DNA of 28,588 bases, from assembly GCA_022539475.1 (NCBI GenBank), contig VCMS01000028.1, forward strand, positions 1-28,588. The letters run 5' to 3'. Positions within the stretch are counted from its first letter, which is position 1, and every line of letters starts with the position of its first letter. A model generated the notes under the pieces. That model saw only the letters and a list, made by a program, of their open reading frames with translations, did no database searches and was not told where the DNA came from. The position numbers were made by a program, and so were the translations under genes. Below, piece by piece: positions 17,125 to 24,993 of this stretch. This DNA is from Gracilaria domingensis (Eukaryota > Rhodophyta > Florideophyceae > Gracilariales > Gracilariaceae).

Positions 17125-18687
17125 TTAGTCACGTTCATCATTGCTGGTAAGTAATTTCTTGCTGAAGTCAATTTCAATTTTGACAGATAGGACGGTCTCA
17201 AACATTTCCGTGATACTCTCTTTGTCGTTTTCGGCTGTATCGTACACAGCGATTGCTTGTTGTCTCCTTGCAGCCTCTTCTTCGAGAATCTTCTTTGCTT
17301 GGTTTCGGAAGGCATAAAACACGTCGCGCTGCGTCTTTCGCTGAGCAGCCTTTTCGCTGCTGACACTGTCCTTAAGGTCTTTATCTTCCCTTTCATACTT
17401 CTCCTTCCTGGTCTTCAGGCTCTTCTTCACTGTTTTGCGTTGCTTGGCAGTAAGAAGAGAAGGTGGCCTTGGTCTCCAGACAAACTGTTACAACATGTCG
17501 ACACTCACGCGACACAATTCTTTGCCGTACATTGTCCAAATGATGTAACCGTTCTCATTGCTGTTCCGCCAGTAGGTTACAAGGCTCGACACGAACCGTC
17601 CGACTGCACACCATTGCAGCGGAAGTGCAGACTCGATCCAACAGGCACTGGAATATCCTTACCGGTTGCGTCACCACTCCAGGTTTCCATTAGGCGAACC
17701 AAGCGCTGCAAGGAGAACAAAACGACCTTTTGGGGAACAACGCAATTCGTTCGCAGTCCTATTCTCAAGAGTAAACAGTTTTTCGAGCTCACCAGTAACT
17801 CCCTCCATGGTGAAAAAGCTCACGTCCGTTTTCCCAGGTTTGTCACTGTACGCATGTATGACAGCAAAGCGATGACCTTGTGGCTCCCATCCAAAAGCTT
17901 GTACGATATTCTTTTCTTTTTATTCCAGAACTTCTATCGGAATGTCTTTGGCTTGAACACGAAATAGTTCAAAGTTGGTGAACTGTCCTTTCTTTCTTTT
18001 CGTCAGGCGATCGACCTTGCAGCATAGGAATTTCCCTTCTTGCTGCCAATGAAGAACTATGGATGATGCCGAGAACAGAGCCTTTTGTCAAATATTCTTC
18101 TTCGGTGGCAACTCGACGACTGTTACTCGAGCCGGTGAATTATTCGCTTCAGGTGTTCAATACGCCATTATACCTGATGTCGGTGACCATGCAAACTCTC
18201 TGACATGTGGAATCTTCATTTACTTTCTGTCAAACATTCCCATGTCTGGAGCTTGATATACAGAAATGGCGTTCTCGTTCAACCTCGCGAAGTAATTGTC
18301 ATCATGTGACCACTGAAATATAGGCCACGGTATTGTGCTATCGGGGCCAATCATTGATCTCGGAGGACCCATGAAGCTACGCTTCTTCTTCCAGGTCAAA
18401 ACATCCCATATGACGATAGCACGTGGGTTTCCCTTATCATCTCTCTCGGTTTCAGTACCATTGAAAGTAATTAGGTACTTTTCAAACGGCGAAAAGTGAA
18501 CAAGAGATACATTCGCGTGTTCAAAACGCATGACTATCACCCAATCTACTTCACCATCAGGCGAAGTAGTCCGCCCCACAAGCTTAATACCTCTTTGGTG
18601 GAACGTAGCAAGGTATGTACCACGAGGGGACCAGACTACTCCGGCGTCTGTCCACATTACCTTTGCGTAATCCTGTTCATTGAGCAC
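17125..18687 (-). pseudogene. EIF3B-like: eIF3b (translation initiation factor 3 subunit B), 5'-truncated with seven in-frame stops
   Basis: A single minus-strand frame matches eIF3b from its WD-like region to the C-terminus: WSPRGTYLATFHQRGIKLVG, HFSPFEKYLITFNGTE, AIVIWDVLTWKKKRSF, PIFQWSHDDNYFARL, later FELFRVQAKDIP and GWEPQGHRFAVIH, then VWRPRPPSLLTAKQ and a charged helical C-terminus. In-frame stops: TAA 18220, TGA 18157 (opposite a family tryptophan), TGA 18088, TAA 17920, TGA 17671, TAA 17659, TAA 17488. No frameshift is needed over ~1.5 kb. The RRM and first propeller blades are missing, and a TAA closes the frame just upstream of 18687. eIF3b scaffolds the eIF3 complex on the 40S subunit and is essential, so this is a decayed duplicate. 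Short plus-strand ORFs across it are shadows. Confidence 0.9.
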
Positions 18688-19293
18688 ACAATAAGAACGA
18701 AACGAAATAGTGCGTTAGCGTCACGATCTCGAAAAGAGTGTTGTGAACAAGGGTGACAAAACAACGATATAACTGTATGAAACGCAAGCTCAGATGGTAA
18801 AGCATAAGAATCTGAAGAGCATACCTTCTGTGGACGAGTTGTGAGTGCTGCATATCTTCTGTGTTCTGCAAAGTGGAATATAGTCTGTTCGCTTTGGAAA
18901 CTAAGCTAGTTTTGGGGCTATTTGGGGCGCGCGAGGGGGTAGCAGAGGCTGGCACTCAAAAAATTAAGAAATTTTGGAATATTAAATTCCATTTCGCGCA
19001 GTTTAGTGCTTGGGTCTCCTAGTTTTTGTAGAGGTTCTACTTCGCCGCACCACCCCATTCACTCTTTTCCGCGACCCTCTCTCAAAACTGCACTCGTGCT
19101 AGTTTGCGTTTCCATTTTCTCCCATGTTGCAATGCCAATCGCAATTCATCCCACCTCAATCGTCCCATCACTTCTTCCCAGTCCACACCACCCCCGCTTT
19201 TTACCCATTTCTCGCCCATCACGCGTTCATTTTGTAGAAGTCAGGTGGACAACTCTCCCCCTTCTCGTATACCCGCCTCGCCCGAAAACGGCT
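18688..19293. other. Spacer between eIF3b remnant and coiled-coil ORF
   Basis: About 600 bp with no convincing gene. It holds the second 36-bp repeat (18791-18826), an A/T-rich patch at 18955-19000 and the start of a strongly pyrimidine-biased plus strand. The plus-strand Pro/Ser/His-rich ORFs beginning here reflect that base bias rather than a protein. Confidence 0.5.
18791..18826. repeat. 36-bp direct repeat, copy 2
   Basis: Partner of 16933-16968, same orientation, one mismatch (A for C at the eleventh base). It lies ~100 bp beyond the truncated 5' end of the eIF3b remnant. The spacing between the two copies is 1,858 bp. Confidence 0.9.
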
Positions 19294-20223
19294 TCAAATC
19301 CCTCCCATCCTTCTCTCCTCCTGTCCCCTCAGAATCCCCTTCGCAGTCCGCGCTACCTCCGCCGCACTCCTAAACCCAGTCACCACCGGAGCTCCCACTC
19401 CCTCCCGCGGCACCTCCTCCTCCACCTTCTTCATCTCCTTACGCCTCTTCTTCAGACGGCTCTTCCCATCCCCAACCTCACCACCCTTTGTCTTCGGTGC
19501 CACAGGAGACCCCTTCTGCACCGCCACCCTTCCCACACTTCCCTTCTCCGTCTTTCCCTCCACACCTCCTTTCACCGTCTCCTCTTCCACCAATCTTTGC
19601 CTCTTGCACAGCTCCTTCACCTCCTTCTCCAGCACGTCCAACCTCTCGTTCAGAACCCTATTCTCCTCCCGCAACTCTCCAACCTCCCTTCCCGCACACT
19701 CCACTATCCCATACACATGATTTCTCATCTCCACTCCCAATACCGACAACGAATTCCGCAGGCTCGAAATCGCCTCAACCGAAACACCACTACCACCCCC
19801 ACTCAGCACCACACCGCCCATTTCCGTTACAATCTCCACAATTCCATCGTCCAGTTGCTCCTTCATCACCAACCCCAACATCCCCACCCTCGCCTTCATC
19901 TCCCCCACAAACCGCATCTCCCTGTCACCCTCTCCGCCCCCACTCTCTATCTGGTCTCCAACCTCTAACTGACTCAGATGCACCGCACCCCTTCTCTCCA
20001 TTGCGACCCCCTCCACCTCCAATTCTACCCCCTTCTCCACCTCATCACCATCCCCTCTCCTCGCCTCACACTTCTTTCCTTCATCAGCCACTTCCTTCTT
20101 CTGCGACATCCGACCAGCCGCCGTAATCACGTCCTCTTCCCGCTTTGGTGACGGCGTCTGCGGTACCTCCTTCCCCTCCAACAGCACCCACAGCTCCTCA
20201 TCCTTCACGTATCCGTTCGACAT
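19294..20223 (-). CDS. Unrecognised charged coiled-coil protein
   Basis: Frame of 309 codons from ATG 20223 (MSNGYVKDEELWVLLEGKEV) to a stop at 19294; the frame also extends upstream to 20319 without a better start. Residues ~60-110 are Glu/Lys/Gly-rich. A stretch near residues 205-245 has leucine heptads (ELREENRVLNERLDVLEKEV) typical of a coiled coil. A basic patch RLKKRRKEMKKVEEE follows near 275. I do not recognise the family. The opposite strand has an equally long Pro/Ser/His-rich ORF, but the minus strand gives the more protein-like composition. Possible alternatives are a structural protein or the ORF1-like product of a retroelement; no reverse transcriptase is nearby. Real-gene status is uncertain. 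Confidence 0.45.
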   Translation of the reverse strand: MSNGYVKDEELWVLLEGKEVPQTPSPKREEDVITAAGRMSQKKEVADEGKKCEARRGDGDEVEKGVELEVEGVAMERRGAVHLSQLEVGDQIESGGGEGDREMRFVGEMKARVGMLGLVMKEQLDDGIVEIVTEMGGVVLSGGGSGVSVEAISSLRNSLSVLGVEMRNHVYGIVECAGREVGELREENRVLNERLDVLEKEVKELCKRQRLVEEETVKGGVEGKTEKGSVGRVAVQKGSPVAPKTKGGEVGDGKSRLKKRRKEMKKVEEEVPREGVGAPVVTGFRSAAEVARTAKGILRGQEERRMGGI

Positions 20224-20405
20224 CTTCAGAAGAAGAAGTAGTAGTTGGATCGAAGTTTCCGCTGCGATACAGTGCAATCGAGCTAAACTGTGCTGTCCAC
20301 CCCCACTGTCCAACCACACGGGCTATATCCAGCACCATGATTGTCCCTGTTTCCCTCATCCCATTTCCCGCCAAAACATCCACTGTACACCTCCGCACCT
20401 TCCAC

Positions 20406-20413
20406 TATTTAAG
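20406..20413 (-). promoter_or_regulatory. TATA-like box upstream of the coiled-coil ORF
   Basis: The minus strand reads CTTAAATA ~185 bp upstream of ATG 20223. Position and sequence are compatible with a promoter; no other support. Confidence 0.25.
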
Positions 20414-20563
20414 CGCCATCTCTCTGTCCCCTCTTCACATAGTCCCCACCCACCTCGCCTCGACCGGCGATATTTTTCTCTTCCACCATAACCCCACTCG
20501 ATAGTTATAGCAAAACAGGAAGATATTGCCAGTGGAGGCAAGCTAGGGACTATTGATTGTACT

Positions 20564-20813
20564 TAGAGTTGCTCACCCTCTGTCTCGACTGGGGGCATGT
20601 TCTTCTTCCGTCACATCCTTTGTGGGTTGTGACAAAAAAAGAATATGTCACCACTCGACACCGGGTGGGTAACGATAGTAGCACGTAGAGTAGTTCATCC
20701 TCCCTCTCAGCGTCCACTGGGGATATATTGATGTTCTCTCACATCCTTTCCCGGTTGTGATACAAGAGAAATACATCTCCAATGGAGACGGAGAATATAG
20801 TCGTGATAACACG
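20564..20813. repeat. Imperfect tandem duplication of a ~125 bp hairpin-forming unit
   Basis: Unit A (20564-20684) and unit B (20685-20813) share order and sequence: TAGAGT..GTTCATCCTC-like opening, CACTGGGG or GACTGGGG, TCACATCCTTT, GGTTGTGA, then a purine stretch and GATA.CACG closing. Each unit can fold around TCACA/TGTGA, with longer flanking complementarity in unit A (TTCTT against AAGAA). No coding content. Possible roles: regulatory repeats or the remnant of a small foldback element. Confidence 0.65.
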
Positions 20814-20856
20814 TAAAGGTAACAATGTAATAAACAATAAATTTATGCTACTATCT

Positions 20857-21177
20857 CTAACCAACCTTTCGAAAACCAGCTATGACAGGAGCTGGGTTAC
20901 TCGAGCCAAAGATGGCAGATCCTGCAACTGAAATGTTTGCACCGGCCTTCACTACTCCTTTCACAGTACTCAGTCCAATACCCCCATCCACCTGTATCCC
21001 TATTCTTTGGTACAACTCCCTTGCATGTCGCACCTTGTCAAGAACACCCTCCATAAACGCCTGTCCTCCAAACCCTGGCTCCACCGTCATCAACAATAAC
21101 ATGTCTACAACTCCTTCCTTCATAAGTGCTTCTACGACCTTTATAGACGTATTCGGGCGCAATCCAACTCCATCCTT
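20857..21177 (-). pseudogene. RPE-like: Ribulose-phosphate 3-epimerase, C-terminal half only
   Basis: About 106 codons match the C-terminal half of ribulose-5-phosphate 3-epimerase, a TIM-barrel enzyme of the pentose phosphate and Calvin cycles: LRPNTSIKVV, LLMTVEPGFGGQAFMEGVL, IQVDGGIGLSTVKGVVKAGA (with the catalytic Asp of VDGG) and GSAIFGSSNPAPVI, ending at TAG 20857. A TAA at 21178-21180 closes the frame, and a few more family-like residues lie upstream in another frame (AIIKR), so a one-base loss near 21174 is likely. The N-terminal half, with the other catalytic residues, is absent: upstream there is instead a TATA box and leader of the next gene. Full-length enzymes have ~220-230 residues. 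It is a fragment and should not be active. Confidence 0.85.
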
Positions 21178-21202
21178 TTAATTATGGCAATCCGAGTGAA
21201 GC

Positions 21203-21209
21203 TATAAAA
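21203..21209 (+). promoter_or_regulatory. TATA box upstream of the ketopantoate-reductase-like gene
   Basis: A consensus TATAAAA on the plus strand, 366 bp upstream of ATG 21575, immediately behind the truncated epimerase. If used, the gene has a long 5' leader. Pyrimidine-rich CTCACTTTCACAAAG near 21440 could be a closer start region. Confidence 0.4.
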
Positions 21210-21574
21210 CCCGTTCACCTCATTTATGAAGCCAAAATGGCTCCTTTCATCCTGTATTCAAGCTCCCCGTAACTCGTACTTTACAACTACTTTACAACTC
21301 AGGTTCGAAATCAGTTTCATTCATTGCACACTTTCTACTCTTCCACCTACCTTTCATAAAACATCATCACACTTTGTGGCTTGTCGTCTCATACAAGCCC
21401 TATCATTCATTCAGTACAATCACATATCATACATTTCGCTCACTTTCACAAAGTGAACCATGTTCCCGTTCTGCGCTTCCCAACCGTTTGTACTTATGTA
21501 TCACTCTTTACCCCAGCAGTTCTCCGCCCCATCTTCCATTTTTATCGTCACACAAAAACAATCGAACACTTGCA

Positions 21575-22507
21575 ATGAACTCCCAGTCCGACATGCCTCC
21601 GACTCCGCCTCCGAGTCCCAGATACTCTGACGTCCCTCAGGCCTCATCTCCCGCCCGAAGGACTCGCGCCGTTATTGTTGGAAGGGGGCGTATAGGTACC
21701 ATGCTGGCGAACGAAGAAGATACGGTCATTTCCGCACACGAATTCTGCAGCATGGCTGCTACCTCTCATCTTTCTGATGTACCGATACTAGTTTGTGGAA
21801 GAACGAACACCCTGGAGACCGTAATTCAGGCTTGCCCTTATTCGCTCAGAGAGAATCTCGTTTTCTTCCAGAATGGAGACATCATACCATTGCTTTCGAA
21901 GCTCGGTGTGGACATATGTTCAAAAGTTGTCCTATACGTTGGTGTCCCCTCAAGAAACGCAGCTCCGCAGGATGGTGTCACTCCTCAAAGTCCGGATGGT
22001 CTCACTGTCGCAACAGGAAAGTGGGCCTCCAACGTTGCAGACAGGTTTAGGTCTATGGGTCTCACTTGCGGGGTTGTCGACGAAGACACATTTCTCGTAA
22101 GATATTATGAGAAGCTCGTGTGGCTATCAGCGTTCAACATCGTCGGGGCCTCAAGAGGTTTCATTCCTATGGACGTAGTCGCTACGGAGTGCAGTACGGT
22201 TGTGCTCACAATAATGAAAGAGCTGTTGAAGATAGTTTCGCTTAAGACAGCTACTACTTTCAACCTGGAAGAGACCGTTGGGCGACTTCTTGCATATGGA
22301 AAAACTCTCGTTGGCTTCCCTACTTCTTTCTCCGACTTTCAGTTTAGGAACGCGTACTTCTACGACTTTTCCCGCCAAGAAAGAAACATTGTAGGCGGTG
22401 ACCCCGCTCCTTTTCATACAAACTACGTCAACGTTGTTAAGGAAAAGTTATCCCCTCCCCATTCCCCCAGCTTTGAGGTTAGAACACATGACTTTTCGGT
22501 GTTCTGA
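21575..22507 (+). CDS. Ketopantoate reductase (ApbA/PanE)-like NAD(P)-binding protein
   Basis: 310 codons from ATG 21575 to TGA; the frame runs further upstream but without family similarity, and this ATG is the first before the domain. After a Pro/Ser-rich leader (1-28) comes a Rossmann dinucleotide-binding motif VGRGRIGTM (35-43). Then follow a strand with ILVCGRTN, the ENLVFFQNGD segment corresponding to the LLQNG region of ketopantoate reductases, and a C-terminal helix RYYEKLVWLSAFNIVGASRG corresponding to the W-K-N catalytic helix. These enzymes reduce 2-dehydropantoate to pantoate in pantothenate synthesis; many eukaryotic relatives have other, unknown substrates. The lysine in YYEKL is the candidate catalytic residue. 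The frame is intact and free of homopolymer breaks, unlike the genes on each side. Family assignment is moderately sure; the substrate is not. Confidence 0.65.
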   Translation: MNSQSDMPPTPPPSPRYSDVPQASSPARRTRAVIVGRGRIGTMLANEEDTVISAHEFCSMAATSHLSDVPILVCGRTNTLETVIQACPYSLRENLVFFQNGDIIPLLSKLGVDICSKVVLYVGVPSRNAAPQDGVTPQSPDGLTVATGKWASNVADRFRSMGLTCGVVDEDTFLVRYYEKLVWLSAFNIVGASRGFIPMDVVATECSTVVLTIMKELLKIVSLKTATTFNLEETVGRLLAYGKTLVGFPTSFSDFQFRNAYFYDFSRQERNIVGGDPAPFHTNYVNVVKEKLSPPHSPSFEVRTHDFSVF

Positions 22508-23103
22508 ACCTTTTAGACATAGTTAGACATAAAATTTACTTTATCGAAATGACCTGTTCCTATTACATTACTTATATTGTTCTTCCTTCTGTGGTTCAAA
22601 TATGCCCCTTTAAATCCTACATCCGTTATCACTAATACTTCGTTAAGATTTTGCTAGATAGAAAATGGTCATTCCATATCATTAAAGTGCACGATACTAG
22701 TAACGAAACAAGTACAAAAATTGTGATATTTCTGAAGAACTAAGCGTTTGCATTACTTGGGGCACCCGTATAAAGTAAGGTAAACCTTTTATGGGTTTCA
22801 ACCCATAATGGAGGTTGTTTTACTCTTCTTGATTTCTAAGCTCATATTAAAGATATTTACAGTTTTCTTTACCCACTTGAACCCGTACATATAATTTATG
22901 ACTAAATCATCCTTTCTTTACTTCAAATCGATGCAAAAACTTCTCCTCCTAGTAACGTTTTAAAACAGTACTACAATACCCGTATATGGTCGTTCTTAGA
23001 CTCTTTTTATACTACGAAACACCTTGTGAACATCAATCACATCCTTCTCATTCGTATACCCACACCCATTTGCAAAACGAACCCTTTCGAAAGCTTTCAA
23101 AAC
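22508..23103. other. A/T-rich spacer with one hairpin
   Basis: Nearly 600 bp without a gene. Apart from low GC, the only structure I see is an imperfect hairpin at 22776-22826 around the perfect core ATGGGTT-TC-AACCCAT (22791-22806), with AAACC/GGTTG-type outer pairing. It may mark the 3' end of the upstream transcript. Confidence 0.5.
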
Positions 23104-23975
23104 ATGTATAACTCGGAAGTTAGAGCCCAAGAAGTAACTCCTCAGCAGCTGGCTAACGAAATATTCGAAAATGGCTACGCCGTGATTAGTGATGTTGACG
23201 GTACTCTGAAAAGAGCTGGGGAGAACATTCCTGCCGAAACAGTCAAATGCATGAAGTACATCAACGCACGCGTTGGTTTCGGAATTGCTACTGGGCGAGA
23301 TATAGAGGATGCCGAGAGTTTCATGGAGCACCTGGGTGGCTACACTTTTGGCATCTCTGGAAACCAAGGCGCACGGGTGAGATTATCCAATGGTACCGAA
23401 ATTGATCAGGACCTTGACAGGGAAGGTTACGAAAGATGTGCAGCCGAACTTGAGAGACTTGCACTCTCCTTAAATGAATCGCACGGACTTCACGAAGAGC
23501 GTCAACAAGCAGTGGTGAGCACTAGAAAAGACAGTGGACTCCCTAACTTCACGTACAATGGACTGTCGAAGTGGAAAACAGAAGTTAACTCCGGTATTTC
23601 AAAAGTGTTGACATCCTTTCCGAACCTGGTTGCGTACCCTCAAGATGAAAACTGTGACATAGGGGACATTCGTTTCACGAAAAATAGTGGGGCGCTAGCC
23701 TTGGTTGAAAACGACCCCAGTTCGACACACATTTAATCGTTGCTTTCGGGAATGCTTCCAATGATGGCCCTCTATATGAAATGGCAACCCTGGCAGTTCA
23801 TGTGAAGGGAGAAGACCATCCAGCAGCGGTACATATCTTGTTGATGGCGTGGAGGACGTGCATGAGACCATCAGAAGGGTGGCAGAACTGTACGGGTACA
23901 GAAAATGCAAGTGTCAAAGGTTTAGAAATGCTCTCGGAATTTGTTTCAAGTGCTACGATGCCTTTAATACTTAGC
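23104..23975 (+). pseudogene. HAD-IIB-like sugar phosphatase paralogue, two 3' frameshifts
   Basis: From ATG 23104 the frame gives HAD motif I with both aspartates (VISDVDGTLKRAG, D30 and D32), motif II GIATGRD and about 211 residues before a TAA at 23734. A one-base slip near 23725 continues the protein as IVAFGNASNDGPLYE, the motif-IV acidic loop, and a second slip near 23835 continues it as DGVEDVHETIRRVAELYGY to TAG 23973. Both continuations match the minus-strand copies at 1-793 and 24027-24993, so the ancestral gene was ~290 residues. It is more diverged than those two are from each other, but it is the only one keeping the nucleophilic aspartate. It faces copy 2 tail to tail with 51 bp between stops. 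The frameshifts could be consensus errors; if so this is an active phosphatase gene. Confidence 0.75.
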
Positions 23976-23994
23976 TATGATATGAGATCTCAGT

Positions 23995-24000
23995 AATAAA
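23995..24000 (+). terminator. AATAAA polyadenylation signal
   Basis: A canonical AATAAA lies 20 bp after the TAG of the HAD paralogue and just before the convergent HAD copy 2, where a transcript end is expected. Confidence 0.5.
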
Positions 24001-24026
24001 AGTGTCGTATATATCTCAATACCCTT

Positions 24027-24993
24027 TTATGAATCATGGTGGTTTTTATCGTGCTGCTTTTCCTCGTAGCCGTACAACAGAGCCACCAACATAATTGTCG
24101 AATGTACATCCTCCACGCTTTCGAACAGGTTGTGTACTCCACGCGGGATACACTCTTCTTTGACTTGAACGCCGTACACGCCTATCTCATGCAAAGGACC
24201 GTCGCTCAAAGCACTTCCGAACGTCACAACGTCATCAGTATCAATAAATCTCGGTTCATTATCCACAAGATTTGCTCCTCCGCTTCCTTTTGTGTATCGC
24301 TTGTCCACAATTTCGCAACTTTTATCGCCGGGATAGATAACAAACGCATCCATCTTCTGCAACAGGTCCCCAATAGCAGAATCCACTTCTTCTTTCCACT
24401 GCCACAGTTTGTTGTACACGAAATTGGGAAGGCCACTATCACTTCTGGTCTCCACGAACCCCTTGTCATCATCATTCACAATACCATGCCTCCTATTCAA
24501 ATCCCTTGCCAGGAACAGTAGTCCGTCAACAGTGTGGTCAAGGGTGTGATCATTGAATGCACCTTAATTTCCCTCTCGTCAGAGAAACGCATGAAAGCTC
24601 CATGATTCGCCGAGACACCAAACTTATAGTCTCCGAGTCCTTCCATTTTCCCCTCCACGTCGCCCACATCACCCCCTGTGACAAGTCCGAAACCAACACG
24701 TTCGTCAATGAACTTCATACACTTCACAACTTCTTCTGGAATTGACTCTCCTTCTCTTCTCAACGTTCCATCAACGGAACTTAATATACCGTAACCATTG
24801 GCATATATGAACTTAGACAAGGTATTTGGTGAAATTTCCGCCAAGTCTCTCTGTTCCTCTGCCATTTTCCTGATACAGTCACCATACTGCCACAACTTGT
24901 TCCTGTTAGACAGGAACTGCATAGACTTCTCAGTTTCATACTTCTCTTCAAAGCAACCTTAAGTGCAGTTTCAGAAGTGGTAGGACGTTTCAT
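24027..24993 (-). pseudogene. HAD-IIB-like protein, copy 2, full length with two one-base deletions
   Basis: ATG 24993 (MKRPTTSETALK) to a stop at 24027, ~322 codons when two one-base losses are allowed for. One lies at 24865-24868 (four T against five in copy 1), the other near 24564 (two C against three). Copy 1 is intact at both places but has a nonsense codon 2, so together the copies reveal the ancestral gene. Motif I reads LSSVDGTL with serine in place of the nucleophilic aspartate, motif II GLVTGGD, and motif-IV region FGSALSDGPLHE. Both deletions are in homopolymers. As in copy 1, the gene sits downstream of the ParB-dioxygenase on the same strand, so the pair is a stable unit. Confidence 0.78.

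Noticed and set aside
17257..17967. 236-residue plus-strand ORF
   Set aside because: It lies antisense to the eIF3b remnant, whose homology is clear and in a single register; the ORF has no family features.
19006..20126. Plus-strand Pro/Ser/His-rich proteins of 212 and 320 residues
   Set aside because: Two overlapping frames give the same kind of low-complexity composition, as expected from a C/T-rich strand; no domain or credible start.
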